NCBI GenBank assembly: GCA_039962225.1
Contig: JAMPKV010000015.1
Span: forward strand, 62,001 to 126,000
Direction of reading: 5' to 3'
Source: Microcoleus sp. AS-A8
GTDB lineage: Bacteria > Cyanobacteriota > Cyanobacteriia > Cyanobacteriales > Coleofasciculaceae
DNA length: 64,000 nt
Shown here: in pieces, positions 24,976-34,757 of the stretch
How the letters are laid out: the number at the start of each line of letters is the position of its first letter
Numbering within the stretch: position 1 is the first letter of the stretch
Notes under the pieces: generated by a model
The model's input: only the letters and a program-made list of their open reading frames with translations
Databases searched by the model: none
What the model was told of the DNA's origin: nothing
Position numbers and translations under genes: made by a program

Positions 24976-26115
24976 TTAGTAGCTGTCAGATGCTACTGTT
25001 TTTTGCTCCCCCAGAACCTGTACCTGTACTGGCGCAATGCCCGTTTGCATGACGCCTAAGGCTCTAGCAGCAGCCGCTGAAAGGTCAATCACTCGACCCC
25101 TGATAAACGGCCCACGGTCATTAATCCGCACCACCACAGAACGACCGTTGTTGAGGTTCGTGACTACAACCTTGGTTCCAAAAGGTAAGGTGCGGTGAGC
25201 AGCCGTCATCGCATTTTGATTGTAAACTTCGCCACTGGCACTGCGATTACCATGGAATCCAGGGCCATACCAAGAGGCAATTCCACTCATCGCTGATCGA
25301 ACCGGAGCAAAGGCAACTTGTGCGGCTCGACGCTTTTGGGGCATCCCGGCAATTGTTCGCAAGGGTGGAGCATTCCCTATTAGCCGTCGGAGGCGATTGG
25401 TGGCTTGCAGAGCGTCTTGAGCGAGGTTTTTGGTTGTATCGGGTAGGAATGTGTTGTCGTTGATTTGAACAACTTCTTGACCATTCACTTGAATGCTGAA
25501 GGCTTTGTGTGGATCATTCCAACGCACAGCGATCGCCTTCGCATCTACGTTGTCTCGATACAGTTGATTCAATTTAGCCGCAACGGCTGTCGCCCGCCAA
25601 ACCGGGTTATTTTCTATCTCGAACCGATCCGATGATGCGGTATACTGCTTAGCCCCTTCCAGTTCGTCTGAGGTCATTGCCCTCGTGGGTGAACTGGACT
25701 GGCGAGAAGCCCTCTTTGCTGGAGCTGCGGGGGTTGCACCCACTTGGGATCTCTGACTTGTCCCAGGCCGAGAGTCCCAGAAGCTCAGGACAGGAATATC
25801 GCGGACATACAGGATCGCGACCTTACGCCCTCCTGATTCATAGGCTTGAATTTTTGCAATGACTTCGGCTTGTTCCACTGCTGCCGCGATCGGTGAGTGC
25901 CTCTCCCCGACCTTAACCACTTCTTCCGGCTGAACTTGTGGTTGCTTTGAAGCAGGGGTCGCTGTCGCTGTTACCTGCCGTACCTGGGTTTTGGGTGAGT
26001 TATTCTCTGACGCTTGGTCTAGCTGGCTCGCTTGTTGAGCTTGACCTGCTGTTGCCGTTCCCAGGGTTGTCATTAGGAGAGTAGCACTAAGGCCACTCCA
26101 AATTCGTTGATTCAT
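24976..26115 (-). CDS. rlpA: RlpA-like septal lytic transglycosylase, secreted
   Basis: A 379-aa protein with an N-terminal signal peptide (hydrophobic LSATLLMTTLGTATAGQAQQA) and no lipobox. A long Ala/Ser/Gln-rich middle holds a segment with an IQAYESGGRKVAILYV fold of unknown role. The C-terminal double-psi beta-barrel, about 275-370, is diagnostic of RlpA: ASWYGPGFHGNRSASGE, NQNAMTAAHRTLPFGT, VVRINDRGPF and RVIDLSAAAARALG. RlpA cleaves peptidoglycan lacking stem peptides and acts at the septum in model bacteria. Cyanobacterial copies often carry such long N-terminal extensions. Activity is inferred. Confidence 0.88.
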   Translation of the reverse strand: MNQRIWSGLSATLLMTTLGTATAGQAQQASQLDQASENNSPKTQVRQVTATATPASKQPQVQPEEVVKVGERHSPIAAAVEQAEVIAKIQAYESGGRKVAILYVRDIPVLSFWDSRPGTSQRSQVGATPAAPAKRASRQSSSPTRAMTSDELEGAKQYTASSDRFEIENNPVWRATAVAAKLNQLYRDNVDAKAIAVRWNDPHKAFSIQVNGQEVVQINDNTFLPDTTKNLAQDALQATNRLRRLIGNAPPLRTIAGMPQKRRAAQVAFAPVRSAMSGIASWYGPGFHGNRSASGEVYNQNAMTAAHRTLPFGTKVVVTNLNNGRSVVVRINDRGPFIRGRVIDLSAAAARALGVMQTGIAPVQVQVLGEQKTVASDSY

Positions 26116-26559
26116 AAGTCCGTTGTCAAAAGCTATTTGGAATTCGAGATTTTGTGCTTCTGGTTGTGAAGCTTGTGAAAAGGCAATCTCCCCATTAACT
26201 CGTACTCGTTCCGCGTTCGCTCTGTTTCCTTGAACTGCAACAGACTAACATGAAGTTTTGGGTTTGGGGATCAGGGTTCGTCGGTATTCATCGGCTGATT
26301 TATCAAAACTTTAAATTCTCATTTTTCTTAAAACTCTTGTCTGGCAAGAATTTGCGGTTTTTATCTGTTTCCGGAAAAATTCGCAAATTTTATGAAAACT
26401 TTACATAAAATGTTTCGGCTTTATGAATAAAACGGTCATACATTTCTGAGGACTTTCAACCTGTGACCTCAATCTCTTTGGCGATCGCTACGTTCAACCT
26501 TGCCAATCAACCTGTAAAATACATCCTGCATCTCTAACTCAAAACCTTGTTGTTGTCTG
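26116..26559. other. intergenic region between rlpA-like gene and purM
   Basis: No gene seen in 444 bp. It separates divergent genes and should hold both promoters. An AT-rich block at 26310-26430 is present. A possible purM promoter reads TTCAAC at 26492 and TAAAAT at 26514, with 16 bp between. A HIP1 site is at 26481. Nothing more is supported. Confidence 0.4.
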
Positions 26560-27642
26560 ATGGATTATCGAGAAGCCGGTGTCGATGTTGAGGCAGGTCG
26601 AGATTTTGTAGAACGAATCCGTAGCCTGGTGCAAAGCACGCACCGACCTGAAGTGTTGGGTGGACTGGGTGGCTTTAGTGGTTACTTTCAGCTACCTGTG
26701 GGGTATCGGGAACCGGTCTTGGTATCGGGCACCGATGGCGTTGGCACAAAGCTCAAAATCGCCCAAGACCTCAACTGTCATAACACAGTCGGAATTGACC
26801 TGGTGGCGATGTGCGTCAATGATGTTTTAACCTCTGGGGCAGAACCGCTATTTTTCTTGGATTATTTGGCAACCGGCAAGCTCAATTCCGAACAACTCAC
26901 TCAAGTGGTTGCCGGCATTACACAAGGGTGTCGCCTGGCTGGATGTGCGTTGATGGGAGGAGAAACAGCGGAAATGCCCGGTTTCTACCAACCTGGAGAG
27001 TACGACTTAGCGGGGTTTTGTGTGGGAATTGTGGAAAAGAGCCAATTGTTGGACGGTTCCCAGGTGCAGGTGGGAGATGTGGCAATTGGTTTAGCGAGTC
27101 AAGGTGTCCACAGTAACGGCTTTAGTTTGGTACGGAAAATCGTCAACGAGTCTCCAGTGATGACGCAACTCCTGGAACAGGCTACGGGTGAAGGCGTGGA
27201 GGATAGCGCCCAAAGGTGGCAGATTCGCCCAGAAGGGCTTGCAGGTCAAAGTTTAGGTGAAGTGTTGTTAAGCCCTACGCAGATTTACGTCAAGCCGATT
27301 TTGGAGGCTCGTCGCGCCGGGATTAATATTCATGGGATGGCTCATATCACGGGGGGAGGGTTACCAGAGAACCTGCCACGCTGTCTGGGAGCTAATCAAT
27401 CGGTTCAGCTTGATCCTAATAGTTGGGTGATTCCACCAATTTTTCAGTGGTTGGCTGAGGCGGGTGAAGTGAGTGCACAGAGTATGTTTAATACTTTCAA
27501 TATGGGCATTGGTTTTGTGGTACTGGTACCACCAGAGCAGGCCGAGGAAACCCGTCGATGGTTTGAGGCGCAGCAGGTTGCGGCCTATACCATTGGTAGC
27601 GTGATTGAGGGCACGGGTGAGGTGGTTGGCTTACTTGGTTGA
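26560..27642 (+). CDS. purM: phosphoribosylformylglycinamidine cyclo-ligase (AIR synthase)
   Basis: PurM closes the imidazole ring of formylglycinamidine ribotide with ATP in purine synthesis. The 360-aa protein shows the family landmarks: [55 protein letters not shown] and [28 protein letters not shown] and [12 protein letters not shown] near the end complete the active site. Length and order are standard, so it is intact. It stands alone, divergent from the RlpA-like gene. Confidence 0.96.
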   Translation: MDYREAGVDVEAGRDFVERIRSLVQSTHRPEVLGGLGGFSGYFQLPVGYREPVLVSGTDGVGTKLKIAQDLNCHNTVGIDLVAMCVNDVLTSGAEPLFFLDYLATGKLNSEQLTQVVAGITQGCRLAGCALMGGETAEMPGFYQPGEYDLAGFCVGIVEKSQLLDGSQVQVGDVAIGLASQGVHSNGFSLVRKIVNESPVMTQLLEQATGEGVEDSAQRWQIRPEGLAGQSLGEVLLSPTQIYVKPILEARRAGINIHGMAHITGGGLPENLPRCLGANQSVQLDPNSWVIPPIFQWLAEAGEVSAQSMFNTFNMGIGFVVLVPPEQAEETRRWFEAQQVAAYTIGSVIEGTGEVVGLLG

Positions 27643-28011
27643 TGGTTGCGGCGGAAGCTGAATTTTAACGAACCACAGAGGCTCGGAGGGCACTGAGAAG
27701 AGAAGGGGCGAGAAAGAGAGCTGTTTTTGAGCTAGCTGTGCTTGAGAATTGTTAGACAGGCTTGGATTGTGCGATCGCTCATCTTTCCTGACAGCTTCCC
27801 TCCGGTAGAAATTGCGCCTCACTCGACCGGGGGATTCCTCAAATCTTTAAGTATTGTTACAGTAATAGTACGTACCCTAAATAAAATCCCTAAACTTCTC
27901 TTTTTCAGGAAGTACATCTCTAAGAATACTAATTGCCAATCTCGCTTTTAGTAGAGATGCTCATTACCTGTATTGGATAGGCTTATTAGAGTTAAAAATA
28001 GGCATTTACTC
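27643..28011. other. intergenic region between purM and the MFS gene
   Basis: 369 bp with no supported gene. The start (27668-27710) has a degenerate purine-rich stretch, AACCACAGAGGCTCGGAGG, of the type common as an intergenic repeat. A HIP1-like GCGATCGC is at 27771. The rest is AT-rich and presumably includes the promoter of the MFS gene. Confidence 0.4.
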
Positions 28012-29289
28012 ATGAATTTTGGTGTATCAAAATTTAAGCCAATTCTGCGAGCCTTAGAGTCGAGAAATTACCGTCTTTTTTTTGCAGGCCAAGCCATTTC
28101 TCTGATTGGTACTTGGATGACTCAAATTGCGACAGTTTGGCTAGTTTATCAATTGACTGACTCCGCCTTGTTGTTAGGCGTTGTTGGATTTTCCAGCCAA
28201 GTTCTCAATTTTGTGATTGCTCCGTTTGGGGGGATTCTAGTCGATCGCTGGAATCGTCACCGGATTTTAATAGGTACTCAAGCCCTTTCGATGCTTCAGT
28301 CTTTAGCGTTAGCTTTTTTAGCGCTGACGGGTACCATTGCGATTTGGCATATTATTCTCTTGAGCCTATTTCAAGGGTTAATCAATGCGATTGATTCCCC
28401 GGCTCGTCAGGCTTTTGTGATGGAAATCATTGATAAAAAAGAGAATTTGGGAAATGCGATCGCACTCAATTCTTCAGTTTTCAATGGAGCTAGATTAGTC
28501 GGGCCGGCGATTGCAGGATTACTGATTGCTAGTGTTGGAGCCGGTGTATGTTTTCTGATTGATGGACTCAGCTATATTGCCGTCATTGCTGGCTTATTGG
28601 CGATGAAGCTCAAGCCGAGAACAATCACTCCTCACCAGGCTAATGTCTGGCAACGATTAAAAGAGGGATTCAACTATGCCTTTGGATTTCCACCCATCCG
28701 AGCGATTTTATTATTACTAGCCTTATTCAGTTTTATGGGTATGCCTTATTCAGTTTTGGTGCCCGTTTTTGCTACAAAAATTCTTCACGGTGGCGCTCAA
28801 ACCTTAGGGTTTCTCATGGCAGCCGTGGGAGTGGGCGCATTAATGGGGGGAATTTACCTCAGTTCGCGCCAAAGTGTCGTGGGTTTAGGTAAAATTATTG
28901 CTTTTTCTCCCGCTGGTTTAGGGATGGCATTGATTATTTTTTCTCAATCCCGTCTTCTCTGGCTGTCTTTACTGATGATGTTGATTGTTGGCTGTGCTTC
29001 AATTCTGCAAATTGCTTCAAGTAATACGATTTTACAAACCATTGTGGAGGAGGATAAACGGGGGCGATTGATGAGTTTTTATACAATGGCGTTCTTAGGT
29101 GTATTACCCTTTGGAAATTTAGCATCGGGTGCTTTAGCCAGTCGCATCGGTGCACCGAATACAGTCATGATCGGTGGGGTTTTCTGTATTTTGGGTTCCC
29201 TTGTTTTTGCCCAGAAGTTGCCAACTTTAAGGCGTTTAGTTCGCCCTATTTACCACAAAATCGGATTAATTTCTAAGTCTTATTCATGA
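28012..29289 (+). CDS. MFS transporter (MFS_3 / DUF894-like)
   Basis: A ~425-aa secondary transporter with about 12 hydrophobic helices. Early motif NYRLFFAGQAISLIGTWM and the loop GGILVDRWNRHRIL between helices 2 and 3, plus DSPARQAFVMEII, identify the branch related to enterobactin exporter EntS. ATG 28012 is preferred over a TTG at 27973. There is no adjacent siderophore gene, so the cargo is unknown. It is most likely an efflux protein. Confidence 0.85.
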   Translation: MNFGVSKFKPILRALESRNYRLFFAGQAISLIGTWMTQIATVWLVYQLTDSALLLGVVGFSSQVLNFVIAPFGGILVDRWNRHRILIGTQALSMLQSLALAFLALTGTIAIWHIILLSLFQGLINAIDSPARQAFVMEIIDKKENLGNAIALNSSVFNGARLVGPAIAGLLIASVGAGVCFLIDGLSYIAVIAGLLAMKLKPRTITPHQANVWQRLKEGFNYAFGFPPIRAILLLLALFSFMGMPYSVLVPVFATKILHGGAQTLGFLMAAVGVGALMGGIYLSSRQSVVGLGKIIAFSPAGLGMALIIFSQSRLLWLSLLMMLIVGCASILQIASSNTILQTIVEEDKRGRLMSFYTMAFLGVLPFGNLASGALASRIGAPNTVMIGGVFCILGSLVFAQKLPTLRRLVRPIYHKIGLISKSYS

Positions 29290-29749
29290 TGGTAGTTCTT
29301 CCCTCGGAGTTGGCATTTGTTGATGTATAGCCAAAGGCACCGGAGATGAGAGTGAGGAGGTAGAGGATTCGGCGCGCTGGGTCGCCGAATATCGCAGAAG
29401 GCAAAAGGGATGTATATTGACGGCTCAATGTTTCAGTATTTGGCGAGAGTCAAGAGTTGCCTTGGCGACTGCTATAGCTGCGTCACACAGGATTGCCGAC
29501 TCCCCCAGAGAAGGTAAAAAACATAGAGAAACCCAAGGAATACGAAAAATACATTAATCATTTTAAAAATAAAAAATTGCTTCTATCGAAAAGCAATGAA
29601 GTAAATTTATTACGTTTTTTTGATAATTTATTGATCGATTTTAATTCAAATTTATAATACAGGAAATTCCCTTTCGTATTCACCCTAATTCACATTTTAT
29701 TCACAATCAATTTTTACTATCTAGAATACACTTTACTTAACAGTATGCC
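29290..29749. other. intergenic region upstream of acyltransferase
   Basis: 460 bp without a supported gene. A short heptad remnant (CAGAAGGCAAAAGGG) is at 29394. From about 29515 the sequence is strongly AT-rich and contains a perfect 7-bp hairpin ATTGCTT/AAGCAAT at 29576-29597. This AT-rich block probably carries the promoter of the acyltransferase gene. Confidence 0.4.
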
Positions 29750-30433
29750 ATGTATTCATTCCTGAAGAATTTACTTAAGAATATTATCAGGATACTCGCC
29801 CTACGTTACGGAAAATTCCCCAGTCTCTATCGCAAAATCTGCAAACCTAGGGGAGATGAATACGCGGAATATCTCCGCCGTCATGGCAATTTTTACGAGC
29901 TGGGTCAAGACTGTAGCATTCTCCCCAGCACGGTTTTCACTGACCCCGCCTATGTGCGAATTGGTAATAACGTTCATTTCTCGTCCTGTAGCTTGATTGG
30001 ACATGATGGCTCTATTGCCATGCTTAACCGTGCTTACAACGTGAAGCTTGATGCAGTCGGTAAAATTGACATTCGCGATAATGTTTTTATCGGTTTCAAT
30101 GCCATTATTTTGCCCAATGTCACGATTGGTGCGAATGCGATCATTGCCGCTGGGGCTGTTGTCACTAAGAATGTTGCAGAAGGAGACATTGTGGCAGGTG
30201 TCCCGGCTCAATCTATCGGTCGCGTTGAAGACCTGGTGAAAAAATTAGAGGCTCAAACTTATAATCTCCCTTGGGCTGAGATCATTCAACACCGTGAGGG
30301 AGGCTTCGCGCCTGAATTAGAATCCCAACTTGTACGATTACGAGTTTCTCACTTTTACGGCAATCCATCTACTCAGTTGGCGACGGCAAATCTACTCATG
30401 ACGGATACTGGTGCAGGTGCTGCCGCCCATTAA
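29750..30433 (+). CDS. hexapeptide-repeat acyltransferase
   Basis: A 227-aa left-handed beta-helix protein. Hexapeptide repeats run from about residue 65 to 160: VRIGNNVHFS, IDIRDNVFIGFNAIILPNVT, IGANAIIAAGAVVTKNV, ending in the family's GDIVAGVPAQSIGR cap. It should transfer an acyl group, usually acetyl, to a sugar or amino sugar. The basic, hydrophobic N-terminus (SFLKNLLKNIIRILALRYGK) could touch a membrane. It is followed by a MarR gene 69 bp later on the same strand. The acceptor is unknown. Confidence 0.85.
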   Translation: MYSFLKNLLKNIIRILALRYGKFPSLYRKICKPRGDEYAEYLRRHGNFYELGQDCSILPSTVFTDPAYVRIGNNVHFSSCSLIGHDGSIAMLNRAYNVKLDAVGKIDIRDNVFIGFNAIILPNVTIGANAIIAAGAVVTKNVAEGDIVAGVPAQSIGRVEDLVKKLEAQTYNLPWAEIIQHREGGFAPELESQLVRLRVSHFYGNPSTQLATANLLMTDTGAGAAAH

Positions 30434-30505
30434 GACATGTAACAACAATGAGTCAAACAAAGATGTTACTGTAATCTTGCATACTCGTCTATTGATTGTT
30501 GCTTG

Positions 30506-30970
30506 ATGCCTTTTTCTGTGAATCGCAGTCATTTGGCAGAGTGGGAGGAAGTTCTCGCTCCCCAAAGCCTCGGCTACCGGATTAAACTGCTCTCCATGTT
30601 GCTGAGTCGCACGTTTCAAGAGCGATTAGAGCCGTATGGATTGACGCCGTTTCACTGGGTTGTTTTGTGTTGCCTGTGGCAAGAAGATGGGTTGGCAACT
30701 TCTAGTATTGGGGAACGATTGCAGCAGGTGGGAGGCACTTTAACCGGGGTACTCGATCGCATGGAGGAACGAGGGTTAGTGCGTCGAGAGCGTGATATGC
30801 GCGATCGCAGAATTTGGCGGATTTGGTTGACGGAAGCTGGCAAAGACTTAGAAGAAGTGTTGCCTCCGATTGCATTGCAAATCCGGGAACAGGCAATGGC
30901 AGGAATTGCTGAAGCTGATCGAGAATTACTTTCGAGGTTGATTGATCAAGCGATCGCTAATTGTTCTTAA
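30506..30970 (+). CDS. MarR family transcriptional regulator
   Basis: A 154-aa winged-helix regulator. The DNA-binding part reads TSSIGERLQQVGGTLTGVLDRMEERGLVRRERDMRDRR in segments, with the recognition helix and the wing ending in RRERDMRDRRIWRI. ATG 30506 is used; a TTG at 30503 adds one residue. It converges with an MFS transporter, leaving 14 bp between stops. MarR proteins often control a nearby efflux pump, so regulation of that transporter is likely but unproven. A ligand-responsive repressor is the default reading. Confidence 0.9.
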   Translation: MPFSVNRSHLAEWEEVLAPQSLGYRIKLLSMLLSRTFQERLEPYGLTPFHWVVLCCLWQEDGLATSSIGERLQQVGGTLTGVLDRMEERGLVRRERDMRDRRIWRIWLTEAGKDLEEVLPPIALQIREQAMAGIAEADRELLSRLIDQAIANCS

Positions 30971-30984
30971 CCACTTTGTCTTTC

Positions 30985-32169
30985 TTAAGCCTTAAAAAGC
31001 CCAATCAGCAAGGCGATGGGTGCTGCAAGTAACATCCACATCGTAGGTTGCAAACCATACTGTTGAGCCACCCAACCTAGTACAAACGGGGCTAAACCAC
31101 CCACGAAACCCGCCAGGTTGTTGAGTGTCATGACTGTCCCACTCTGCCCTGGCATCGCTGTGTACAATCGCCCCTGAAGAATTGAGTACCAACCTGCATT
31201 CAAGAACCCCAGAAAGCCGAGAATGATCAACTTAACATTGAGATTGGGCACAATCAAAAAAGCCGGGTAGAGGCACAAAACAATCATTGCGCTAAACCTC
31301 AAATAAGCGAGTCCTTGCACTCGTTCAAGTAAGGGAATGAGGAGAAAATCTCCGAGTAAGCCAAACCCCAACCATACGGTGATAGCAAAACTCGCCTGTG
31401 TGTTACTTGCACCGACGACATCAACAAAATACAGTGCTAAAAAACCACGCAGAACATCCAACATTAAATCCGAAAATTGCAACAACGTTAACCAACGGAG
31501 TACGTTGCGTCGTTTTAAGCTGTTGATAGCTTGACGGATACCATCGTTGAAACTTTGTATTGGCTGCTCAACTTGAGATGAGGCGGTTAGAGTTGCGATT
31601 GGATACTTCCACAAGATTCCTAGCAATAATACTGTTAGTACCGCCAAGATTAAAAACACACTCCGCCAACTTTGATTTAATGCTACAGCACCTGCTAAAG
31701 CCAAAGGTCCAATGACATTACCAACAGAACCCGCCAATGTCCAACGTGCCATGTTTTGCTCGTGGCGTGTTGGTTCCATGTCCATCAGCGTCGCCTGGGA
31801 AAGACTGACAAAGGAGCCAGAGGCGGGATAAAACAGCACAAACGCGGCTAATAACCCAAAAAAGTGATGACTGAGGGAAATGAGTAGTAATGCGATCGCA
31901 AAAGCAATACCTCCCCCCAAAATCAATTGCCGTCGCTGTCCCAAATCTCCTAAAATCCCCAGAATTGGCTCTATCAAGCTACTGATAGTATTGGGTATCG
32001 TCAGCAACAGTCCCACTTGCACATAGGAAAGATGCAAATCAGTCCGAATCAACGGATAGGCTGCACCCCCCACTCCATCCACAAGTTCGTCTAATAATTC
32101 GATCGCCAGGAAGATAATCGTTAATACAATTACAGTCTTGGTCGTTTTGTTTTTACTATCCAATGACAT
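30985..32169 (-). CDS. MFS transporter
   Basis: A 394-aa protein with about 12 membrane helices. The loop EPILGILGDLGQRRQLIL between helices 2 and 3 is the MFS signature, and GFLGFLNAGWYSILQGRLY marks the second half. It resembles the fosmidomycin-resistance type branch of MFS. It ends 14 bp from the stop of a MarR gene on the other strand, which suggests regulated efflux of a small molecule. No signal of decay. Substrate unknown. Confidence 0.85.
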   Translation of the reverse strand: MSLDSKNKTTKTVIVLTIIFLAIELLDELVDGVGGAAYPLIRTDLHLSYVQVGLLLTIPNTISSLIEPILGILGDLGQRRQLILGGGIAFAIALLLISLSHHFFGLLAAFVLFYPASGSFVSLSQATLMDMEPTRHEQNMARWTLAGSVGNVIGPLALAGAVALNQSWRSVFLILAVLTVLLLGILWKYPIATLTASSQVEQPIQSFNDGIRQAINSLKRRNVLRWLTLLQFSDLMLDVLRGFLALYFVDVVGASNTQASFAITVWLGFGLLGDFLLIPLLERVQGLAYLRFSAMIVLCLYPAFLIVPNLNVKLIILGFLGFLNAGWYSILQGRLYTAMPGQSGTVMTLNNLAGFVGGLAPFVLGWVAQQYGLQPTMWMLLAAPIALLIGLFKA

Positions 32170-32448
32170 CGTGAACTTCTCCCGTCCTCAAAATTTGATC
32201 AGCAGCGCAACATCTTTAAGGGCGTTGGCGAGAAAGGAGGGGGAATCCACGAACAAACTCTCCGCCTTAGTTGTAATGCGAATCGCGAGTTGGATTGGGT
32301 TCTAGAAGATTACCAGGGAGGGAAAGTCATAGTAGCGAAGGGTAAAGAAAGGACTTGCGAATCATCAGTTATGTTGCTAGTTTATTTGTTTGACAAATAC
32401 TTGAAGCTTGTCCGTACTGCGTAGAGTTAAGCGATGCTTTAAAGTTAA

Positions 32449-33054
32449 TCATTGAATAAATTTATTGAGTTCCTGTACTAATAAATGCACTGATGTAGAT
32501 GGATTATCTTTAGCTGGAATGTGAGGATCGTATTGCTTAAGGAGATTTTCAGCATTTTTAATAGCAATAGATTGCCTTTCAAATAATTCTTCATAAATTG
32601 TTTCACTATTTTTCTTGTATGTTCGACCAAGTAAAGAAGTTAATTTGCGAAGATAATCACCTCTAGGAATACCTGTATTAAGAAAATCAAAATGTAGAAC
32701 ATACCATAGCTCAAACGCTTCGTTAGAATAAGCCACTTTAAATCCTTGCTCATTAGCATTTTTGATGGCATTATTAAAATCTTCTACAGTCCAAGAATCA
32801 CGATCAAAGACACACCAAACCTGATCGTAATCTCCTTGCTTATTCAAGTCTTTTGCGCTTTGAACTAGTCTACTTGGATTTTCTCCTAAACCCTGCACAT
32901 CTATTTCAGCAACATCTTTAGGAACACGAAAACTTCTGAAATAGTTAGGTTCTGTTTTCTCTCCTTCACATACGATCAAAAATCTCTGTCTAATTTCCCT
33001 CGTATCAACTTTTCTAGGTAGATATCCACGAGTATTTACCTTTCTTCTAGACAT
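32449..33054 (-). CDS. rloB: RloB family (TOPRIM-like) defence nuclease
   Basis: A 201-aa RloB protein, the nuclease-like partner of the AbiL abortive-infection system. The TOPRIM-type acidic motifs are visible: E30 in FLIVCEGEKTEPNYF and D84/D86 in WCVFDRDSW. YSNEAFELWYVLHFD follows, typical of the family. Its start overlaps the end of the upstream ATPase gene by 8 nt, so the two are translationally coupled. It would act as the toxic effector when the ATPase senses infection; that model comes from the family. Intact length. Confidence 0.9.
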   Translation of the reverse strand: MSRRKVNTRGYLPRKVDTREIRQRFLIVCEGEKTEPNYFRSFRVPKDVAEIDVQGLGENPSRLVQSAKDLNKQGDYDQVWCVFDRDSWTVEDFNNAIKNANEQGFKVAYSNEAFELWYVLHFDFLNTGIPRGDYLRKLTSLLGRTYKKNSETIYEELFERQSIAIKNAENLLKQYDPHIPAKDNPSTSVHLLVQELNKFIQ

Positions 33055-34327
33055 TGGAATTGATTAGATGATTCAGGTTTCCAATAAATGGAATTGCACC
33101 ATATCTACCTTTGATATAATCGCTCTCAAACGACGCATCGTTACGTATTTTGTATTCTGCTAAAGAATACAAATCTGTTGCACCGTATCTATTTTTTTCT
33201 GCAAACCAAATTTGATCCCTACGAAATAGCTTATTACTTAGCAAGTTGGTGTCATGGGTCATGAAGATTAACTGAGCATTTTTGGGATTTGTTTCATTAG
33301 AGTTGAATAGTTTAACAATTGCAAGACTTATTAGAGGGTGAATTCTAGCATCGAATTCATCTATAATTAAAACCTTACCATTTTTTAGAGTGTCAACCAG
33401 AGGCCCTGCTAAAGCAAAGACTTTTTGAGTTCCTTCAGACTCTTGTTCATCTAAATCAAACAACTCTATAGATATAGAATTTCCTTGGACATCAAGCTTA
33501 CGATGCATTGTTTGTACTGATGTCGCTTTTCCATTTTTCAAAATAAAACTCTTTATCTCTTCTGGTAATTCCTTAGGTAAAAATTCATCAGTGATTTCGA
33601 TTTCTTCTACTTTGATATCACCAAATCCTAAATCTAATTTTTTTAGCAATTGAAGGATATCTTCTTTATTTTTATTCTCCATTAGGCAACTAACTGTATA
33701 GCTTCGATAGCCTCTATCATCCAAACCAGAAACAACTTTGACTCGATGTGTAAGCCAGTCCAAGATTTTCTCAGCAATCCCGACATTAAATTGAGCAGAT
33801 ACAGACAAAAACAGAGCATTATGTCTTGTTTTCTGCTGAATGCCGTCAGCTTTATATGTTTTGGTAACACTAATATTATCTAGTCGGCGTTCAAAAAGTT
33901 TTGTTTCTCTTAATTTAGGCACATAAAATAACCATTCAGAAACAACTCTCTTACGAGTCGCCTCGAATCCATATCTATATTTCCTGCCGTTCATTAGGAA
34001 TGCTATCTCAAAGAATGACGGCTCAGTCTCAGTTTCAAGACTGAGCTTAAATCGCTCAACACCAATTTTCTCTGTGCTTTGGGTTTCTTTAGAAGAGTTA
34101 ATCATAAACCATCGCATAAAGCCTAGAGCTTTAGCTAGGTTGCTTTTCCCACTAGCATTTGCGCCATATATTGCAGAACTCTTAAGCAGCTTGAGATCAT
34201 CATCTATTTCAAAAACGTTATTTTCATCCAGTGTTTTGTCTTTCGCGACAAGATTAGCTGCCACCATACTAAAGGTGACTTTCTCCTTAAATGATCTATA
34301 GTTGCCGACACTAAATTCGATAAGCAT
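33047..34327 (-). CDS. rloA: AAA ATPase, RloA/AbiLi type
   Basis: A 426-aa ABC/SMC-like ATPase. The Walker A loop YGANASGKSN is at residues 54-63, after the family opening LIEFSVGNYRSFKEKV. The signature-like region SEGTQKVFALAGPL, Walker B VLIIDEFDARIHP and the H-loop LIFMTHDTNLL follow in order. All catalytic parts are present. It precedes and overlaps rloB by 8 nt, forming a two-gene RloAB/AbiL-like unit. It likely senses a phage trigger and licences the nuclease. Base composition is more AT-rich than the neighbours, which fits a transferred defence cassette. Confidence 0.9.
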   Translation of the reverse strand: MLIEFSVGNYRSFKEKVTFSMVAANLVAKDKTLDENNVFEIDDDLKLLKSSAIYGANASGKSNLAKALGFMRWFMINSSKETQSTEKIGVERFKLSLETETEPSFFEIAFLMNGRKYRYGFEATRKRVVSEWLFYVPKLRETKLFERRLDNISVTKTYKADGIQQKTRHNALFLSVSAQFNVGIAEKILDWLTHRVKVVSGLDDRGYRSYTVSCLMENKNKEDILQLLKKLDLGFGDIKVEEIEITDEFLPKELPEEIKSFILKNGKATSVQTMHRKLDVQGNSISIELFDLDEQESEGTQKVFALAGPLVDTLKNGKVLIIDEFDARIHPLISLAIVKLFNSNETNPKNAQLIFMTHDTNLLSNKLFRRDQIWFAEKNRYGATDLYSLAEYKIRNDASFESDYIKGRYGAIPFIGNLNHLINSNV

Positions 34328-34497
34328 AGTTAGATATTTAGGCTTAAGTCATGAATTTGGGGAAAAATCACAACTTCCTGCTTTAAGGATAGCAATAATT
34401 TAGTTAAGATGTTAAGGTATAAGATTCTTTTACCGCATACATTTGTACTGACTTGCAGGGCGCAACATAATAAGTTGCTGCACTGGAACACCACAGT

Positions 34498-34695
34498 ATG
34501 GTTGGCCTGCGTTGCCGAGACTATCTGTGTCCTCTAAACTCAATCGTTGGGCATCTTGCAGATCCCACGCGACGGGCGATTCTCGCTCACCTCGCCAAGG
34601 GTGAGGCATTGATCACTGAGTTAGCCAAACCCTTTGAAATGAGCCTTCCTGCCATCTCCAAGCATCTCAATGTGCTAGAGCGTACTGCTGTTTAA
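34498..34695 (+). pseudogene. truncated ArsR-type HTH regulator
   Basis: A 65-codon frame reads VGHLADPTRRAILAHLAKGE, then ELAKPFEMSLPAISKHLNVLER, the DNA-binding half of ArsR-family repressors. It then stops after TAV, exactly where the wing and the dimer helix (usually LVxRxRxGRxxxY) should follow. The remaining ~45 residues are absent from the following sequence. I read it as a decayed gene. Confidence 0.7.
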
Positions 34696-34757
34696 TCTTG
34701 ATCCCAAAGTTAGCAATGACGCTCGATTTGAGTCACTCTAACGCTAATCTCCAAAAA

